This document shows, piece after piece, positions 1 through 11,029 of a DNA stretch of 64,000 nucleotides. The translations under genes and the position numbers were made by a program. The stretch lies in assembly GCA_910595825.1 (NCBI GenBank), contig OU343163.1, positions 8,804,001 through 8,868,000 on the forward strand, given 5' to 3'. The notes under the pieces were generated by a model. The model worked only from the letters and a program-made list of their open reading frames with translations, did no database searches and had not been told where the DNA came from. The DNA comes from Philhelius pedissequus. Its lineage: Eukaryota; Arthropoda; Insecta; Diptera; Syrphidae. The number at the start of each line of letters is the position of its first letter. Within the stretch, counting starts at the first letter, position 1.

Positions 1-17
1 TACATTTCGTTGATTAA

Positions 18-104
18 TTAATATATAACCAACAAAGCCGACGAAGAAATCAGAGATCTTCAAAATTTAAACTTCATAAAAGAAATTACTCCCAGTCCCC
101 AATG
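18..104 (+). CDS. Possible upstream exon of the Gln/Asn-rich gene (partial, uncertain)
   Basis: The stretch before the GT at 105-106 is open in the phase needed to join the exon at 184 (Lys/Arg-rich, ending ...NYSQSPM), but that frame is closed by TAA at 15-17, so an acceptor would have to lie after it; the AG at 36-37 is weak. Alternatively this is 5' UTR and the ATG at 102-104 is the start codon, split from the rest by the intron 105..183. A different frame also reads well here but does not fit the downstream phase. Confidence 0.3.
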
Positions 105-183
105 GTGTATGAACCAGGGTATTTTCTTAAATATTGGAAAATTCAATTTTAAGAAACTCTTTTTAATATATCATTATTTCTAG

Positions 184-3091
184 GACAATGGAGAAATGCC
201 GTTTTCTCAAGGACATCATCGGTTTTACCAGCAGGAATATCTCGAGGTAGTATGTAAAAAGTTTAAGCTAAATGTATACCTAGCAAAATCTTAATTTTCG
301 AAATTCCAGATACACCAATACAATTATTTGCCATTTCAAAATTATCACTACCCTCGATACGAGTATCCAATTGAAGAAAATAAAAACGATTATAGACCAT
401 CTAACTTATCATTATTTACTCATCAACTCTATAGCGAATTTCAAATACCTAAAATGCATTTGGATTACAATAATTATAGAACGCAAGGTAATGCTCGTGG
501 TAATATCGAACCGGAAAACAAATTGCAGATAACAGAATATTTTGAGTCGGAAACCGAAGAAAAAGACAAACCAGAATCAAACGCTGTTCAAAATTGTTCT
601 TTGCAAAATAAAACGTTACAAGTCCAACTTCGTAGTAATTCTGTTCAAAATAAATTCCCTATATTAAGCCAGCCTCCTCCTATTCAATTTAGTTCTGAAC
701 AATTAAATCCAATCAATCCAACCAATCAAAGAAATCATTTATCATATTTTCAATCTCAAGATCAGATTGAACAAATTTGTGAGAATAGTTCACAATTGCA
801 AGGATATTCTGACATTCAGAGTAATAATTCGCAATTAACAAATACTCAAAACTCTGGTCAAACTAGTTCCGAGCAAAGAGAGAAACAATTATATGAAAAA
901 TTTAACGTCCAGAACTTGCAACATAATGAACGAAATCAATCAGAATTACAGATCGTTCAAAGCCTTCATCAAGGGCCTTCACAAAATATTCACTGCCAAC
1001 AAGTTATGTCAGAAAACACAACACTGTCGCAGATTGCACATTTTGTAAAAAACAACTGTCATATACATGATGTTAAATTTGGAAAAATTAAGACTTTAAA
1101 CGGAAAATTGGTAAGTTTTTTTTTAATCAGTTGAAAAAAATTAATTAACAAAAATAGAGTTTATCAACCATATTGTCCTATATATTCATCGGGGGAAGTT
1201 TTTTATGAATTCTCACTAGTCACTACCCCGCTGTTTATTTGAAGTGAATCTGGTATATACAAGTCGGTATACAAGTCTGTAATATTGAACGGTATTCTCA
1301 TATTCACTCCATACAATTCAAACTGCATATGAAATGTTGTAGATTTGGAATTTTTTGTCTGTCTGTCTCCGAAAAAAATTTGTTTCCCACGGAATATATT
1401 ATTCCCTCGAAAATTTAGCTGGAATCGTGAATCTCATACGGAATAAATTTCCCTCCACTGGAACAAGAAATCATATGGAATGATAGCAGAACTCACTGGA
1501 AAAATTTATTTTCAATGCCAATAAATTCTGATGGAAATGTTTGAGCATTATTCACGTCCTCTATAATCGAATGAGAGAAACATTTTCATGGAAATTTGTA
1601 TTCACCATAATCCCCATTAATAAGCTAATCGTACCACGTTTCATCGAGTTTGTTTTTATGTTCCTCCGTAGTAAAAAAAAATTAGGTCTTTCCTTATTTA
1701 TATTTGTGGAAGCGAAAAAAAGTCCAATCCCTACATACTATTGCAAAAAAAAACCAATTTCATACGACGTTCGCATCTGTTATCATAAATGTCAATCTGC
1801 CCTATTCTGCTACTCACATTATTAGTGAATTCGATTCCTATTCGCTCTACCTTTTCATTTTGATTTTGCTATCCTTCGCGTTGGGTGAACTGCACTATCC
1901 CAAGTTCATTTTGACATTTATGTTAAAAGATGCTCATGCGAAAATCGTATGACGTTTGACTAAGACTTTTAGGTTAGTATTTTTTATTTAAAAATAGGTA
2001 GGGTATTTATTTATTGGACTTTTTTTCATTCCACAGAATAACAGAAATAATTAATAGCGAGTTTCATTCTAGAAAAGATTTGCTCTATCTGTCAAAAGAC
2101 TTAATCTTTTAGAATTGTGAGAGTTTCATTGCAACAAATCTAGATCAAATCTCAACACGAAAGATTTGATCTTTGATGGGTGGACAGATCGATTTTATTA
2201 GATATTAATTTGTTGTGAACTTGTGAAAGTCCGTGCTGCTAAAAAAAAATAAACAAATAATAGACGAAGAAGGTAATAATGTAAATTTTATAAATTTAGT
2301 GGAGTTTTTGATTGTTTCGTCTTCCTCGTCATCTGATAATTAAGATATGTATGTTTTTTATCAGAAATGTTTGTGGCAGTCATTCACCAATACTACAATT
2401 AAATCTGGAAACAAGTTTAATTGAAAAGATCAAATCTCGATTTTGAGAGGAGATCTTTGAAATTTGAATGAAACTTGCTATAAATTACCAGCTTGGGATA
2501 GTGCAATTCACCTGCGAATGGGTGAATCGAATTAAATGTTTTATTCACATTCAGAATAGGGTATTATATTTTAAAATAAATTAAATTATTTATAATAAAT
2601 TAAAGACTTTATTTAATTAACTAAAATACAAATTATTTATTTATTGCTTAGATGTATTTGTTAATTAAATAAAATTTTTATATTATTAAAATAAAAACCA
2701 TATTAAATATCTCCACTTTCAAATAAATTCATTATTATGTTTGTAAATATATTTTTAAATTGGTATACTTACTTTTTATTTACGGCTGAAGGTTATTCTT
2801 TTTTTAATGAAACAGATTTAAAAGAAAATTCTTATGTAATTGGGAAGTATTGAAATTAATTTACGAATTTCAGTAGCATTAAATTAATTCTATTAATAAA
2901 TATAATATTGTCTAGCATGTATAACTATATTTCTTTTTTCTCTTTTTTAATTTTTATAGTACAGAACTGGAAGCTTATTAATTACTTTTGGTGATCATTA
3001 TAAGGTCCAAATCATAGGAGATGTTATTCTAAATAATATCGACGATAACATAGCCTTTGATACCTTTTTCGGTCCAAGGAATCAGTTCTAA
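184..3091 (+). CDS. 3' part of an unrecognised gene for a Gln/Asn-rich protein
   Basis: Three exons join in one open frame: 184..246, 310..1110 and 2960..3091 (stop TAA at 3089-3091). All introns are GT..AG and every junction is phase 0, which supports the model. The middle exon encodes 267 residues of low-complexity Gln/Asn/Ser-rich sequence, probably disordered. The end is different: after a segment rich in His, Asp and Lys (near 1040-1110) the last exon gives a compact stretch, YRTGSLLITFGDHYKVQIIG, then a Phe-rich tail ending in GPRNQF. That beta-like C-terminus looks like the conserved part. An AATAAA lies at 3112-3117. The upstream exon probably ends at 104 (ATG followed by GTGTAT), which would make that ATG either the start codon or an internal Met; this is unresolved at the window edge. 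No family recognised. It runs convergent to Atg1. The gene is well supported; its function is unknown. Confidence 0.72.
1352..1640 (+). repeat. Dispersed repeat family B, copy 1
   Basis: Shares long blocks with 40541-40790: TTCCCTCGA, AATGCCAATAAATTCTG, CATTATTCACGT, and a terminal ACGATAA/CCATAATCCCCA block, in the same order and orientation. A third short copy is at 44205-44275. No coding capacity. Probably a non-autonomous element. Confidence 0.6.
1798..2562. mobile_element. Inverted-repeat element J, interrupted by element I
   Basis: Left arm starting GCCCTATTCTG (about 1798-1905) is the inverse of the right arm (about 2490-2562) that ends CAGAATAGGGT. Both share GGTGAA.TGCACTATCCCAAG and a TTCGATTC block. 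A second inverted-repeat element (2053-2484) sits between the arms. Confidence 0.6.
2053..2484. mobile_element. Inverted-repeat element I, copy 1 (nested in J)
   Basis: Ends ATTAATAGCGAGTTTCATTC and GAATGAAACTTGCTATAAAT are inverted repeats. Internal blocks (GATCAAATCTCAACACGAAAG, TTTAATTGAAAAGATCAAAT, TTTTGAGAGGAGATCTTTGA) recur in the same order at 21048-21385. Confidence 0.65.
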
Positions 3092-3111
3092 AAAAAAAAA
3101 AAGAAAATACA

Positions 3112-3117
3112 AATAAA
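3112..3117 (+). terminator. Polyadenylation signal AATAAA of the Gln/Asn-rich gene
   Basis: AATAAA begins 20 bases after the stop codon at 3091, after a run of A. A short 3' UTR is implied if it is used. Confidence 0.4.
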
Positions 3118-3200
3118 GACAAATAACAAGGTATGTAATAGATTATATAAATTGTAAGTCTAATACATATCTCTGCTTTCATTTCATTTTATAAGCATTA

Positions 3201-3711
3201 TCGGTCCTATCTTGGTAACCATTCGAACACAAATTTTCTCCGATCTCTTCGAAATCGGAAAATTTTCTACCGACGACGTATCCATTCCGATTACAAAGCA
3301 CATCACAATGATGCTGTGCATTAAATATCTTCCGAAGTTCTCCGACGAAGAATTGTTTGCGGAATCTGGTTCGAAATGGCGTCTACTTCAAAATTGTAAG
3401 TAAAATATTAATAATTTATTTTGTGCTTAATACTCAAATCTTAGAACAAAAAAAAATGTCGCTCAAAACAACACAACACAAGAGGAACTTGTTGAAATGT
3501 TATCGCTGAAAGTTGATCCACATATCATGCAATGCAACCAGAACACCTCCGGAACACATTGCGATATTAGTCAATTTACTGATACATCAAACAGACGAGA
3601 TTGAATGCTCACTAAATTTTGTTCCGCAACGGTTACCTCGAAAGCAAACTGATCGGAACTGAATTTGGTTTCGAAAATTTTCCGAAAGGCAAGGAATACC
3701 TCGATAGGGCT
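3201..3711. mobile_element. Palindromic element A, copy 1
   Basis: Starts TCGGTCCTATCTTGGTAACC and ends GGAATACCTCGATAGGGC, imperfect inverted repeats. Internal CCGA-rich blocks (TTCTCCGA, TTCCGAAG, GTTGCGGAA-like) match copy 2 at 7496-8252. No transposase; a MITE. Confidence 0.65.
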
Positions 3712-4259
3712 ATATGTAAACACTCAGTCTGGATACGATTTCTAAATATGTATATAAAAAATATAGACTTAATAGAAAATAATGTTTTCAGTTTAAAAGT
3801 TTAAATAATAGATTAGATAATAAAACTTGTGTCGATTTAAGAAAACGAATCATCGCACATGTTCTGTATTTCACTTTTTGTGAATTTGAGGCACGAAAGT
3901 GATTTTAGATGTTCTGTATTCCACATAAAAATGATCTGTATTCCACATAAGATAAAGTTTGTAAATAGCTCATTTCGAATGTGGAATTTTAAGGTTCTGA
4001 ATATGAAAATTCGTGTTCTACATTCCGCATATGAACCGTTTTTATACAAATTGTCTGTAACAGGTGATTTTGACAACTCGAAAATGAATTCAAAGTGAAT
4101 TGGAAGGAGTTGAATCCACTTGAAATGCAGAACAAGATATTTCATTTTTAGTGAAATTGAAATTCGTTTTGAATTCATTTTCACTCGGAATGAAGAACAT
4201 GTGTGATAATTTTTTTTTTAATTTTAACTATATTCTAGTAAGACCTAAGGTATTTTAAA

Positions 4260-4455
4260 TGCAACCTGAATTGCACGGCATTAGTTTGGCACAGTGGATT
4301 TGAGAACCAGGTATTGAATGTCTCATTTTAACCCATGGGCGGCATCCAATTAAAATTGGAGGTATAGAAAAGTATACGCCTAGCGTGGGAATCGAACCCA
4401 CACGTCTAAGTTAACAATCAAGCACTTTATCCACTGCGCCATTGCCACCCACATC
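4260..4455 (-). mobile_element. tRNA-derived SINE with 10-bp target-site duplication
   Basis: On the minus strand the element starts GATGTGGGTGGC and contains an RNA polymerase III A box (TGGCGCAGTGG, 4431-4441) and B box (GGTTCGATTCC, 4388-4398). The T-arm GTGGG/CCCAC is perfectly paired. The anticodon arm is mispaired around GTT and the acceptor stem cannot form, so it is a tRNA-like head, not a tRNA gene. A non-tRNA body follows to ...GGTTGCA. GTATTTTAAA stands directly on both sides (4250-4259 and 4456-4465), a 10-bp target-site duplication that marks both ends. Confidence 0.85.
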
Positions 4456-4475
4456 GTATTTTAAAATGAAAATTT

Positions 4476-4821
4476 TATGTGGTTTTCCATTGGTACAAGA
4501 ATTTAATTCTTTTTTGATACAAATCTGCCAAAACACGGATTTCTACAATAAAATCCTTCCATTGGGCAACAAGAATTAATTTTTTTTTTGATTCTGAATC
4601 AAATTCGCAGATCCGTATATTTTGGTGAATCTACCCCTCTTTTTACTAACACCACTAAACACTAGTACAATTGGAAACATTCAGTTTGACAACACTATCA
4701 GTTTCACAGAAACAAATATACGCCAATACCAAAGCAAATTTAATTCAAATCGCGGCCCATTCGCCACGAAAAATAGAAAATTCCGCATAAAATTCTGAAT
4801 TTACCAATGGAAAATTCCATT
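4476..4821 (+). mobile_element. MITE family C, copy 1
   Basis: Ends ATGTGGTTTTCCATTGGTAC and TACCAATGGAAAATTCCAT are inverted repeats. Internal marks: CCTTCCATTGGGCAACAAG, GATTCTGAATCAAATTCGCA, ACTAACACCACTA, ACAAATATACGCCAATACCA. Four copies occur in the window. Confidence 0.75.
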
Positions 4822-5367
4822 AGTTTGTTCCCTACTTTCAAATCGGAAAATAAAAGAAAAATAAAAAAAACATATTTTTTTATGAAAAAAAAAACATAAT
4901 AAAATAAATATGAACACAAATCAAAATATATATGTAAATAAAAAATATTATGTTACAATTATTGATGTGTATGTGTATTATATGTGAATAATAATATTAA
5001 ATATTTCTTATATAAAATTCCATGTCTATTTTCCGACAAAGCAAGTTTAATTGTTTGATTTCGATCACTGTTAACAACAGAAATATAACTGATAACATAG
5101 TAGTAAGTAAATTAAATAATAATTTAAATCAACGCCATAAATCAACATCGGAATTTTTTGAATTAAGCAGTGATATAATAAATAAATATAGCTAAAACTT
5201 GTATGAGATCATATTATTAACATAAGACTCTCTTTAAGTTTATACTATATTTAGCAAAACCTCTGGAACCCTGTTACGACCGAAGACACATACATACGTA
5301 AAAAGAAAAGAGCTTTTAATATATTTTGTCAAAACACATAATTTTTTATTGTATTCAGTTTGTTTTA

Positions 5368-6619
5368 CGAGGGCGGGTCAATAAGTCCGTGACTTTTGGA
5401 ATAAAAAACACAGATTTTTTGATAAAAAAATAATTTTATTTTTCAACGTAGTCTCCCTTGAGCTCTATACACTTTGTCCAACGCTTCTCCAATTTTTGTA
5501 TCCCTCCCAAAAAAAATGATTTGTCGAGGTCCTCAAAATAGGCCTTTGTTTACGAGATGACTTCACCATTAGAGTCAAATCTTTTTCCACCCAGCTATTT
5601 CTTCAGATTTGGGAACAAGAAGTAGTCGCTCGGAGCCCAATTCATGGATTTTTGCCATAGCAACTGCACATGTGTGCACCCTTGCATTGATTTGGTGGAA
5701 AAGAACTTTTTTCTTGGCCAAATGAGGTCGGTTTTTTTCAAATCGTTATTGAATCGGTCCAATAAGTTGGCATAATATTCCCCATTGATTGTTCTTCCCA
5801 TTTGAAGGTAGTCAATGTAGATTATCCCGCGTGCATCCCAAAAAACAGTCGCCATAACTTTATTGGCTGACAAACCCACCTTGGCCTTCTTTGGCGCCGA
5901 TTCACCCTTAGAAACCCACTGTTTTGACTGTTGTTTGGTCTCTGGTGTGTTGTGATGGATCCATGTTTCGTCCACGGTTACAAAACGGCGCAAAAACTCC
6001 TCCATATTGCGATTAAACAACGCCAAACCTTCCTGTGAAGTTGTTACACGATTGCGTTTGTGGTCGACTGTGAGCAAACGCAGCACCCATCTTGCGGAAA
6101 GCTTTCTCATGCCCAAGTGATCATTCAAAATTGAAACCACTGAGCCATGCGAGATCCCTACGGCTTCCACAATCTCTCGCACTTTCAATCTTCGGTCGGC
6201 CAACACTATATCGTGAATTTTTTCGATTGTTTCGGGTGTAGAGACCTCAACTGGGCGTCCAGGACGTTCGGCATCTTCAGTGCTTGTGCGGCCACAACGA
6301 AATTCAGTAAACCACTTTTTTACCATTGAAATCGATGGTGCAGAGTCCCCATAGTATTTATCAAGCTTAGCCTTGGTCTCGGTAATGGTTTTTTTCGCAA
6401 GAAATAATGCTTAATAAGCACACGAAATTCACTTTTTTCCATTTTCTCCTCAAATTAGTGAGTAGTCTGATAAAAATAGCTGTCAAACGCAAACTAACTG
6501 ACGCAGCAAGTTTAAATTTTGACAGGAGTCAACTGACAGATACCTGTTGACAGGAGCAGTGTTGCTGTTTCAGTAAAGAGGTCAGAAATTCAAAAAGTCA
6601 CGGACTTTTGCCGCCCTCG
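5368..6619 (-). mobile_element. Full-length mariner element, inactivated
   Basis: 1252 bp with TIRs CGAGGGCGGGTCAATAAGTC on the left and an inverted match ending CGCCCTCG on the right, flanked by TA (5366-5367 and 6620-6621), the mariner target duplication. The length is typical of an intact mariner. The transposase within it is broken (separate entry). Confidence 0.92.
5595..6442 (-). pseudogene. Mariner transposase pseudogene
   Basis: DD34D mariner transposase. The start ATG is at 6442-6440 (MEKSEFRVLIKHYFLRKK), but a one-base loss in the A run near 6395 breaks the frame; the frame resumes through FRCGRTSTEDAERPGRPVEV (helix-turn-helix region) and FVTVDETWIHH (first catalytic Asp present). 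Near 5690 a frameshift leads to HQINA where the family has HQDNA, so the second Asp is gone. The block before APSDYFLF, which holds the third Asp, is deleted. At least two frameshifts and two lost catalytic residues: dead. Confidence 0.9.
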
Positions 6620-7495
6620 TAATTACCTCAAAAAAGTAAGAACACAATCTAACCATCCTAACACAGTTTTTGTATACTTTCTATTTCAATTATCTTAAGT
6701 TTATTTTATTTATAATTTGTTAAGAGAGCTCGACTTCGAATAAGGCCCTGAAACTATTGCGAAAGAAGTTGTGTTATGTTTTTAATAATGTTGCACGTAC
6801 ATTTGGCATTGTTTAAATTTAGTTTTTTTTTTGCACGCCTAACTGAAAAGTAATTAAAATATTTTTTTTTTATGAAATTGGTGGTAGAATACATACAAAG
6901 TTGTTGTTTTTTTTTATTTAGAAATAGGTACAATCAATTTTGTGATTGAGTCGCAGAATATTTATATTAAAACGGACCCAAAACTTACTCAATATTTCTT
7001 GTAGTCTTAATTTTAATTTTAGAAGGTTTTCAAGCTTTTTTGTCACAATTCTTATGTATGCAAATAGAAAACTTTATTTAACAATTTTCCCTAAGTCTTG
7101 TTTGAATTTTCCCATTTCCAATTTTCATATTTTTGGCAGCCCTATTCTATTCAACGTTCACGTGCATATTTGTATTTTGCTATCCGATGGAAAAAACGAA
7201 TTGTTCCAAAAAGTAAATAAATTTTAACAATTAGATTCACTTGAGAATTAAACAAAAAAACATTAGTAAAACACATAGTGAAAAATTGAGTGAAAAATTC
7301 ACGTGAAACGAAACATTCGATCGGATCGGCTGGTAGTTACATTAAGTGAAAAGTTTAAAAATGGATTTGAAACTGAGTTTTGATTGATTCTTACAATTTT
7401 TGAATTTTTAAATACAAATTTGGAAATAAACTAAATAAATTAATTACCATAGTGTATATCTGTTATCTTAATACCAGAGTGTACGTTTTTATTAT

Positions 7496-8252
7496 TCTGC
7501 CCTATCGAGGTAAAATTCGGAGCGGAATTCTCTCCGATTTACTACGAATCCGAGACATTTTGCTTCGAGGAAATTCTCCGATCGGCTGATCGGAAATTCT
7601 GTCCGACGAAATTGAACGCATGCCATTTGTATGCGATGAAGTACTTTTAATGGTTTTATTTATGACAGATACAAACAAAATATTCTCCGAAGTCTTCCGT
7701 CAAGTTCTCGTTGCGGAAAGTGTTTTCTTTAAAAAAAAAATTGTTAATTAAAATGTAAGTAATGAAGAAATAGACCTTATGTACGTTAACTTGTGGACTT
7801 TTTGTTTTAAGTTTTTTTTTTTGCCAAATTATTCTTTTGTTGGCAGTTCAAACGGAAACAAAACTAATATGTTTGGAAATAGGGAGGGGACTTTAATCGA
7901 TAGTTTTGATTTTAAAATTGGTGCATCTAATTACATTTCTTAAGAACGCTAGCGCATTATAATTGAAAAAAATAATTTCTATAAACAAAAAATTACACTC
8001 TCTCGCCAAATTTTCATCATGGTTTAAAACGTTTATAGTGTTCATTTAATAAAAAACTATCGAAAATATATCGCATTCTCGATATATCAGTTAAGTTGCA
8101 CATCTCTGCCTGAAGTTTATATTCATCGCAATGCGTCGTCGCATTTCTTTAAAATTTCTTCCGATGAAAGCTACTTCGGACGGAAATTGAATTTCCCAAA
8201 AAGATGCGTTGCGGAGAAAACTCCGCTCCGACGGTTACCTTGATAGGGCAGA
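7496..8252. mobile_element. Palindromic element A, copy 2
   Basis: Inverted ends TCTGCCCTATCGAGGTAA and GGTTACCTTGATAGGGCAGA; the CGGAGCGGA block next to the left end is also inverted at the right end (TCCGCTCCG). Flanked by ATT on both sides, a possible 3-bp duplication. Confidence 0.7.
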
Positions 8253-9642
8253 TTGTTTTATCTACCTTCTTGATCTTGTGACTTTATAAACTACCTGATG
8301 AAGTTGGGGTCCAACGAAACGTAAGGAAAATTATAAAATAAAGTTTAATTTTAAAGAAAAGAGGATAGTTAGTTAAGTGTGACCAAAAACACCAGAAAAT
8401 AAACTAAAATTAAAATGAATGAATGCATATTTTGTATGTGAATTCTCATAATTGGTTTATGTATGTATAGTGATTAATATAAAACGGAATTTTTGAAGTC
8501 TTGCAAATTCAAAATAAAAACGTGTCGAAAAAGTGAACAGCGGTTGTAATTATTTTAATGGCATCGTTCATTTTAGTTAAAAATACAAACAAAAAAGGTG
8601 CAATGAAAAAAAAAAAGAATACGACGCGTTTGGAGAAAAAATTGGGTTCGATTTCATGATCCATGATTTCGAGCCAGCCATCCAGCTTTGAACATTGGTA
8701 TTTCCCTGAACCAGCATTCCAGAGCACTGGAAGCTCTTCGGCTGCCACAATTATTTTTTTTGAACATATTTTAGAGTAACTGTGTTTTAAGCAATGTGTA
8801 CATAGCAGCCTGCACAGTGCATACGGTCTGCAGTTCATTTGATGCGGCAAAGAAAAAAGACGATTGCACTAGCGCTGATTTTTGACTCTTATGAAAACAG
8901 CATACAATTTTTGTGGAGCAACCTGAATTCGAGACGTACATAAATATTTATGAATAGTTTGTAATTCGATATCTCATTTTCGACTAGCTTCGGTTTGATC
9001 AATTATCGAATTCGAAGCGAGTCATAAATTCTTCTTCCAAGATTTCCAGATAATTGACAGCTGATTTCCAGTGAATATTTATTTTTTAATCAAAATCATT
9101 TGTTTTTTGTGTGAGGTACATTAACTTTTGTAATAAAATATTTATTTAAATTAAAAATGAACTCTTTAATGTTATTTATATATGATGAACGTGAGGAAGC
9201 AAAAGAATCCTCAAATTCAAACTTGAGAATTTCAAGAAAATTATTAAGAAGTGCTCTTCGCCTTTTGATCTTCCTTGCTTCGAGTAGAGTGAGTGTTTTT
9301 GTGTAGTTTTTAATCTTTGTTAAGGTTTGTAATATTTGTCTAGGTGTAATAAGTTGTTTCGCCTTCTAAAAACAATCATTTATTATATTTGTCTTGGATG
9401 ATTGTTTATTTCTTTAGTTTGTTTTAAAAAAATAATAGTTAAACTAGCATTTTTATTTATTTAAATGAAAAAAAAAACACAGCGAAAGACCACTACCGAT
9501 CGTTTCGATAAACCAATCCGCTTTCGATTTCGAAAATAGGGTAAAAGAGACGAAAGCGAAAACAGTAATACCAAATGTCATTTTCGCCGACTATAACGAT
9601 TGTCTTCGTATTTCCTAATCAGGCAACTGTATTTATTATTTT

Positions 9643-9967
9643 AGCCGTGTTCTCGTGACTATCAAGTACAGCAAAGTAAAAATTTTACAAAGAAAACAAC
9701 AATAAGAACATACTTTTTCATCCGAAGTATAATTGGGTTCCGATAATTAGTAAGTCTATTCAATCATAGAGATTGAAATGATTTTTTTGGTTATGTAATG
9801 TATGTTTGTATTTTTTTTTCTCCTTCTATTTTGTATGTTTTTTGACAGAAAAAAACACAGATGTGAAAATCCCTCCATATTAAAATAAATAAAATCAAGT
9901 TGGAGTGTGTATCGTTTTCGTGAAAATGTTTTACTTTGCTGTACATGCTAGTCACGAGAACACGGCT
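9643..9967. mobile_element. MITE N with about 40-bp inverted termini
   Basis: AGCCGTGTTCTCGTGACTAT..CAGCAAAGTAAAA at the left is repeated inverted at the right (..TTTTACTTTGCTGTACATGC and GTCACGAGAACACGGCT). About 325 bp. No coding capacity. Outer CTTCGT arms at 9600 and 10006 are also inverted. Confidence 0.8.
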
Positions 9968-11029
9968 ATTGTTTGTATTTTCCGCTTTTTCATATTTTTA
10001 ATAAATAAACGAAGACACAATTTTAAATTACACTTCATTTAATTTTTATTTATTTGTTTGTATTTTATGTATTTTGTATCTTACATGATATATGTTTATT
10101 TTTTGTTCAATATATCTTTCATAGGACAAAATGTATTTGTCTTTGTAATATGAAATGTAAGTTTATAAACAAAATGCAGAAAGGAGGATAGTAAGTTATG
10201 TATAATATTTTTCTCATCACTTAACTTAAAATTTAAAACTAAAACATATATATTATAGAACTTCTATTTAATGGATATCTATTAATTTAATATATTTTCT
10301 ACATCAATTTTTTTTTAAGAGTAAAAATTAAATTTAAACTTATCATTCACTTTTTTCACAAAACGTAAATATCATTCCACTTGACCAACTTATATTTTAA
10401 CATTCATTCAATAAAAAAAAAACTGATTATTTAAAGTAAAAATAAAACTGAAATTATATTGCGCGGGAGATAAAAATATAATATAAACAAAATGTTTATA
10501 AACGAAAAAAAAAATAAAATATAAATATATTTTTTTCTATTATGCGTTTATGTTGTAACTCTTGTGAATATTTATTTATATTGATTTTCTGTAGTAATCG
10601 TATGTTTATGTAAGAATTTTGTTATATTCTTCTTAAACTTAAAAATATTTATTTAAAACTAAGGACTAAATAAAAAAGAGAAGTTTTTTTCCCCCTTTTT
10701 TTGTATGTAATGGAAATAGGTCAATAACGATATTTGTTTTCCTCGTAGTTTGTATTTTATTTGTGTGTTTTAGGTTTTCATATATTAATATTGTATTCAT
10801 ATATTTATATGTGTATCTTTTATTTACATTTTAAGGGTTATAAATATAAGTGGGGAATACGATTCTTTTGTTTTCAAGCATTTTCCATTTTTGCTTTCAA
10901 TAGTTATTAAATATAAATTTAATAAAATAACATAAATCACATTTTTTTATTTTTGAATTTTTTTTATTGTTGCACCTTGAAATGCAAGATGAAAAAAAAA
11001 TATTGTTTTACTTTAGCTTTTGCACTGTT

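Larger units (their letters stand above)
3092..11029. other. Intergenic region between two convergent genes, made of repeats
   Basis: No gene is supported between the stop of the Gln/Asn-rich gene and the stop of Atg1. Reading in order I see a palindromic element (3201-3711), a SINE (4260-4455), a MITE (4476-4821), a mariner (5368-6619), a second palindromic element (7496-8252) and a MITE (9643-9967). The stretches 6622-7490, 8260-9590 and 10030-11029 are very AT-rich with no coding signal; the last should contain the Atg1 3' UTR. Confidence 0.7.

Noticed and set aside
3837..4184. Overlapping ORFs on both strands (115 and 79 codons)
   Set aside because: Both strands are open because the region is a palindromic repeat (CACTTT...GAATGTGGAAT words in both directions); no protein signature.
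4372..4450. tRNA gene on the minus strand
   Set aside because: A and B boxes and the T-arm fit, but the anticodon arm is mispaired and the acceptor stem cannot form; the flanking 10-bp duplication lies around a larger 196-bp unit. It is a SINE head.
8509..8850. 113-codon minus-strand ORF with a GKYQCSKLDGWLEIMDHEI segment
   Set aside because: No family recognised, a poly-Phe stretch from an A run, no splice or start support; probably part of repeat-derived DNA.
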